A DNA stretch of 64,000 bases, taken from positions 107,588,852 to 107,652,851 of the forward strand of contig CM066728.1 of the NCBI GenBank assembly GCA_033961575.1, read 5' to 3'. A model generated the notes under the pieces. That model made no database searches. It was given only the letters and a program-made list of their open reading frames with translations, and was not told the origin of the DNA. This document shows, one piece after another, positions 59,500 through 64,000 of this stretch (its first letter is position 1; each line of letters begins with the position of its first letter). This stretch comes from Aselliscus stoliczkanus. Its lineage: Eukaryota > Chordata > Mammalia > Chiroptera > Hipposideridae. A program made the translations under genes and the position numbers.

Positions 59500-60600
59500 C
59501 CCCATCTATGGGGGGATGATTCAGAGTGGCTGGTGCTGGAGATGACACCCTAAGGATATCCTGGACAGAAGGTGACAGGTCAGAGACCTTTCTGCCCCTG
59601 GGGGGTAGTCCTGGGTTGTTTGCTTTGGACCTAGAATGGAGAATGAGGTTTTTGAGTGCCGAATAGACATTTGCTCATGTAATTTACCTATGTGCTTCCT
59701 CTTCCAGAGCAACAGCTGACAAAAGGAAGTTCACCTAGGAGGTGATTATTGTGTGGCATTTGATGACTGTTTATTGATAAGTCCCTGCTGAAACACTGAG
59801 TTATGTCACCTTCCCTTTGGTCCTTCGTTATATCTTTTTATGCATTTGTATGATAATTTAGAGGCACTTAGATTGTGTTTAATGGTTTTGATTTCTAAGC
59901 TTAGTGAACAATTTCACACAATATACAGTGGTTGTGATGACAGTAAGATGTGAAAAATATGCTGTGAAGTTTTCTCACTTTACAAATGTTTATAATTCCT
60001 GCATTTTTATGAGCATGATTAAGTTTGTCATTTTAGAAATTGAAACCGCCTTCTTTTAAGAGAGATGATAGTAGAGGAGCTTATGCCCCTATCGAGACTA
60101 TGATAAGCCTCTGGAAAATGATACAACATTTATTCAAACAGTTGAAATAGCACACCATAGCCAGTGTATTTATTCAGTTTTACTGAAATCATAGCGTTCT
60201 TTGTGGGAGCTCAGGTTGGTGATTACACTGTTCTCTTCTGCAGGTTCCATTTTTCGATTTCATTTTTCTCTTGATTGGAAGAGCTCATTCCCATTTTATC
60301 TAAATAAAGAAGAAATTTCTTCAGCTTATAATAGATTGTCAACAGTTTTATTAGCTATATAAATCAAATCACCTTTATCACTTACTAACTGTTTTATCTT
60401 GTGAAATTGCTTATATCTATATCTTACTTAAGCTCAAAATAGGCATGCCCATATTAGACTGGAAAAGAAAAAAGTTACCTCTGAAAAGCAGTTTAAATAA
60501 TGAGTGGCTGGCTTCCATCCAAACTATGGAAAAGTTGTGTGAACTCAATTTCAGTTGAAGACCAATTTGATCAAGAACTGTGAAAGAAGTTTCACAACTA
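59500..60600. other. No gene recognised
   Basis: AT-rich sequence without frames above 70 codons or a repeat that I can name. Confidence 0.45.
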
Positions 60601-60680
60601 TTGGGTTGTCGGAAAAGTCATGACATATTTTTGTATGTTTTTCATTGCAAAAATGTGTCATGACTTTTCTGACAACCCAA
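60601..60680. mobile_element. 80-bp mariner-like MITE
   Basis: Nearly perfect hairpin: the left terminus TTGGGTTGTCGGAAAAGTCA and the inverted right terminus agree at 24 of 26 positions. Flanked by TA on both sides (60599-60600 and 60681-60682), the target duplication of mariner/Tc1 elements. With only about 28 bp between arms it cannot encode a transposase and must have been mobilised in trans. The low arm divergence points to a fairly young insertion. Confidence 0.85.
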
Positions 60681-60703
60681 TAAAAAATAAAAGGGAGGAG
60701 CTG

Positions 60704-60708
<5 letters not shown>

Positions 60709-60762
<54 letters not shown>

Positions 60763-60789
60763 TATATATATATATATATATATATATAT
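60709..60789. repeat. (TA)n microsatellite, long
   Basis: About 40 TA units with one G interruption (60761), 28 bp right of the MITE. Prone to slippage and assembly error. Confidence 0.97.
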
Positions 60790-61437
60790 GCTTGTTGTTG
60801 GATACTGTATTTAGGAGATTTCACTTCCTGTTAAATATTAATTCTATAGTTATTATGAGCCTCAAAGACTTAGTTTAACTTTGCAGATTAGAACTGTTCA
60901 TTTGGGAAGTCCAGGAATTAAACGGTTCAGGAGAATGGGGCATCCTTTGAGATGCACCTCCTGCTGTTTGCACACAGCCCATTGTCTTCCTCATTTTCTG
61001 TCTTGTGCCTATAAGCTGGCTGTACCAGAGATGTGGGATGTGTTATTATGTAAGCCCAATCTTGTTTCCAAGTGGTCAGCATCCATTATCGAATAATCCC
61101 TGGATGTAGGGATGGGGTTAGCCTGGGAAGGTGACCAAGGAAGAAGTGAGGGCTGTTAAGAAGATTCAGTTGGTGTACGGCCGCCTGAGCACGTGTTCTG
61201 GAATCCAAGAGGATCTTGGTCCCCTCAGGGAAGAGGCGGAGCTCCTCCAGACGCACTGGACCCTTAGAGAAGGAGGAGGAGGAGGGCCCTGGGGACAGGA
61301 GTGGCAGCAGCCCTGCCTGAGCATCACCTTGGATACCTGTGACTCTGTGTGGATATCCAGCAGGTGCTCTTACCTCTGACCTCGTCCCTGGAAGATGCTG
61401 GGCCACCTCTGGGGACGGTGACAACCACGGACACACC
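60790..61437. other. No gene recognised
   Basis: Becomes moderately GC-rich from 61090. It leads into the minisatellite without an identifiable exon. Confidence 0.4.
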
Positions 61438-61903
61438 AGGGACACATTTCATTCAGGGAGGCTCAGAACCTTTAGGGATACATGGGTACACATTGCAGGG
61501 AGGCTCAGAACCTGGTAAAGGGACACATAGGGACACATTGCAGGGAGGCTCAGAACCTTTAGGGACACATGGGTGCACATTGTAGGGAGGCTCAGAACCT
61601 TTAGGGACACATGGGTCCACATTGCAGGGAGGCTCAGAAACTTTAGGGCCACTTGGGGACACATTGCAGGGAGGCTCAGAACCTTTAGGGCCACTTGGGG
61701 ACACATTGCAGGGAGGCTCAGAACCTTTAGGGCCACTTGGGGACACTTTGCAGGGAGGCTCAGAACCTTTAGGGCCACTTGGGGACACATTGCAGGGAGG
61801 CTCAGAACCTTTAGGGCCACTTGGGGACACATTGCAGGGAGGCTCAGAACCTTTAGGGCCACATGGGTACACATTGCAGGGAGGCTCCGAACCTGGTAAA
61901 GGA
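61438..61903. repeat. 42-bp minisatellite, about 10.5 copies
   Basis: Unit starts (GGGAGGCTCAG) at 61456, 61498, 61543, 61585, 61627, 61669, 61711, 61753, 61795, 61837 and 61879. All spacings are 42 bp except the second unit (45 bp, carrying 'ctggtaaagggaca'). Units 6-9 are almost identical, and outer units vary ('acatgggtac', 'acatgggtcc'). The array is flanked by related half-units. As 42 is a multiple of three, several frames stay open through it on both strands (a 212-codon minus frame 61453-62091 with a GSEPPCN-type 14-residue repeat). I regard these as artefacts. Confidence 0.97.
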
Positions 61904-62229
61904 AAGTGTTTGGGTTTTACAGCACTCTCCCTACAGACTAGAAGGGCTGTTGGCAGGAAGGGAGGGTTTCTTTGTTGTTTGTGCCCCTGTTGAAAGAACC
62001 AGGACCAATGCCAGGGAAAACCTAATAATTTAGAGTCATAAAGAAATGGAATGGGCTGGCTCTGAGGGTTCCAGTGGATTTGGTAAACCACTTAGCAGGA
62101 ATATGCTGAGAGGCGTTAAATCCTGAATAATTAACCTCCAAGTTGTTACATAATCCATTATTATTTCTCCTTTTAGTTTGTATTCCAGAATCATTTCTAG
62201 ACAAAGGAACTTGGCCTAGTTTTAACAAA
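61904..62229. other. No gene recognised
   Basis: Unique-looking sequence between the minisatellite and the L1 fragment. Confidence 0.4.
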
Positions 62230-62740
62230 GTCAACTTAAAAATAATTTTTAGGGTAGTTTTAGACTTACGGAGAAGTTGCCACGACAGCTGTAAGGTGTC
62301 CACCAGGTGTTAATGTCTTACGATGGTGTGGTGCTTGGGTCACAACGAAAACCCACATCAATGCATTATTATTAATGGAAGTCTGTACACTATTTGGACC
62401 TCTTCGGTTTTCCCCTCACATCCTTTCTCTGTTCCGAGACCCTGTCCAGAATGCCACCTTTCATTTAGCTGCCATGTCTCCTTGGGCTCCTGGTGGCTGT
62501 GACAGTTTCTCAGACTTTCCTTGCTTTCAATGACTGACAGTTTTGAGAAGCCCTGGTCAAGCCGTTTGTAGAATGTCTCTCAGTCTGGGTGTGTGTGATG
62601 TATTTTTCATGACTAGTCTGCAGTTACAGGTTTTTGGGAGCAAGACCACAGAGGTGAAGAGGTGACGTCCCACCCTTATCACATGCCAACAACGTGACTC
62701 ATTATTGATGATGTTGACCTTGATCTCTTGGCTGAGGTAG
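62230..62740 (-). mobile_element. L1-type 3' UTR fragment, antisense
   Basis: 'ttttagacttacggagaagttgcc', 'catgtctccttgggctcctgg', 'tgtgacagtttctcagactttcc', 'tgtagaatgtctctcagtctggg', 'accacagaggtgaagaggtg' and 'gatgatgttgaccttgatc' match the order of an inverted mammalian L1 3' UTR that I know well. Subfamily not determined. Confidence 0.7.
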
Positions 62741-62929
62741 TAGGAAGTAGGGAATCCCGTATAAATCCAGAGACCCCAGACGGTCCCAAGGCCTTCCGTG
62801 AGGCCCACCCCCGCCCAAGCCCCTCTGGCTGTCCTCCCCTCAGAGCCTGGCCTGGAGTCCCCTCCTTCCGGAGGCCACCTTGGCACCTGCAGTTACCTCG
62901 TCCCACCCACTGCGCCGCCCTTGGTCCTG

Positions 62930-63118
62930 CCCTGTCCTGTCCCACCGGCAATCTGTGTAGATTTATTTGTCTGGTGGATGCTTCCTCCCTAGAGGGTAGG
63001 CCCCAGGGGGGTGGGAAGCCATCTTTGTTCACTCTGCACTCAGCCACTACACAGTGCCTGGCACATAATGGGTGCTCAAAAAACACTAAATGAGGTAATG
63101 AATGAATGAATGATTTGC
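62930..63118 (+). mobile_element. L2 LINE 3' end, sense
   Basis: 'tccctagagggtaggcccc', 'acacagtgcctggcacataatgggtgctcaaaaaac' and the terminal (tgaa)n 'gaatgaatgaatga' are the diagnostic L2 3' terminus. Confidence 0.9.
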
Positions 63119-64000
63119 AGGAGAAAGGTCATAGCAGTTAGACCATAGCCCTCAGCATTGGAGGTTACAATTTGGGGGTGAATAAAGACTGATGGTAGGC
63201 CATGGTGATGGGTCCTCAGGTCCCATTCGTGGGAGCCCATAGCGCTTGGCTGGTTTCTTCCATTTTCTCGCACAAACTTACATTCTGCGAGTTGTGGGGT
63301 GTTGTGCCACTCCTTTTTTTCTTCAAGCGCTTTTCCTTATAAAGGTTTGAACTTTTTGTTACTGTATATGTTCTGACAATATTTGTAGAAGCACTTTGTC
63401 TAGGAGGATTAAAATGGGTTTCAGTCAGGGAAATGTGTCAGTTCTAGTAGGGAACATACCGTGAAAGCAAAAGGAAGGGTAATAGATGTAACAGATGATA
63501 TATTAGAATATAATGATGGGATAGAATGCACTGAAACCCAGTCAGACTCACAGGCCTGAAAAACCTGCTCGTGCTTGTCCCAGCATGGGCTTAGCTGTCT
63601 TCGCCCTGCTGGTCTCAGCAGTTAATTGTTTGGAATTTGTGATAGTTTGTAGTTCTGGTTTGCTAGTTCTTGGCTTCAGTACATGCATGGCGATTGGAAA
63701 CATATCTAAGGAATTTTTCCTTCTGAGACATAGAGTGCTCAGTGGCAACCCCCTAAAAGGATTCTTTCAGCATTAATTATGTGGTTAGAGAAAATAAATG
63801 AGCAAATTAGAGCATTAGTACCAAATTAAAACAATGCTGGAATGGTTACAGTAGCTAGTTAGGTTGTTTTTGCATTTTGGTGATGAAAAAGCTTTTTCTC
63901 ACTTTGTAAACCCAGAGTTGAACAATGGAAAGTTCAGGGGACTTGTCTTCTTTTAATGCCACATAAACAACAGTATTAAACTTAAAACTTATTATTATTA
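63119..64000. other. No gene recognised
   Basis: AT-rich sequence to the window edge. Two small opposed frames near 63548-63776 have no known motif. Confidence 0.45.

Noticed and set aside
61453..62091. 212-codon minus-strand frame with a 14-residue repeat
   Set aside because: It is kept open by the 42-bp minisatellite period. Other frames on both strands are open in the same way, and there is no start context or non-repeat domain.

Overview
The window looks like nuclear DNA from a placental mammal. It is mostly non-coding. It is full of decayed mammalian repeats (MIR, L2, old L1, MaLR/MLT1-type LTR, hAT and Tigger DNA transposons), has dinucleotide microsatellites, and carries one classic CpG island. 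A laurasiatherian is likely and a bat (Chiroptera) is my best guess. The reasons are two copies of a short tRNA-derived SINE whose tail resembles bat VES-type SINEs, and L1 3' ends that read like those I associate with bats. The order-level call comes from memory of repeat families and is only moderately secure. Nothing prokaryotic, viral-genomic or plasmid-like is present apart from endogenous LTR and transposon relics.

I could not identify a single protein-coding exon with confidence. Open frames outside the GC-rich island are short, do not resemble known proteins, and mostly fall in repeats or random sequence. The long overlapping frames at 35-37 kb (up to 475 codons, on both strands) come from extreme GC content, which depletes stop codons.

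Layout: 1-1130 is the 3' half of an old antisense L1. 1.1-13.5 kb is mostly unique AT-rich sequence with scattered MIRs and one old LTR-like repeat. 13.5-25 kb holds simple repeats, an old L1 piece, two abutting hAT elements and MIR fragments. 25.3-30.2 kb is repeat-dense: a Tigger/MER2-like element, then a long antisense L1 split by a solo LTR with a 4-bp target duplication, then an L2 end. 34.6-41.9 kb is repeat-poor and centred on a CpG island (about 35.14-36.96 kb) with a cluster of GC boxes and a CTCF-like motif. This is almost certainly the promoter and 5' end of one or two (divergent) genes whose coding exons I do not recognise. 41.9-45.1 kb has L2, L1, Tigger-like and SINE insertions. 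47.2-51.4 kb is again repeat-poor, with AT-rich blocks bearing TAATTA-type homeodomain cores, which are candidate conserved regulatory elements. 51.8-64 kb returns to repeats: L1 pieces, the second SINE, a hAT element with its target duplication, an MLT1 LTR, an 80-bp mariner-like MITE, a 42-bp minisatellite, and L1 and L2 fragments.

Taken together, this looks like the 5' flank, CpG-island promoter and first-intron or intergenic regulatory landscape of a gene, possibly a developmental one. I found no evidence of a novel multi-gene system. The most checkable points of interest are the SINE family, the MITE, the minisatellite, the solo LTR and the island with its candidate regulatory sites.
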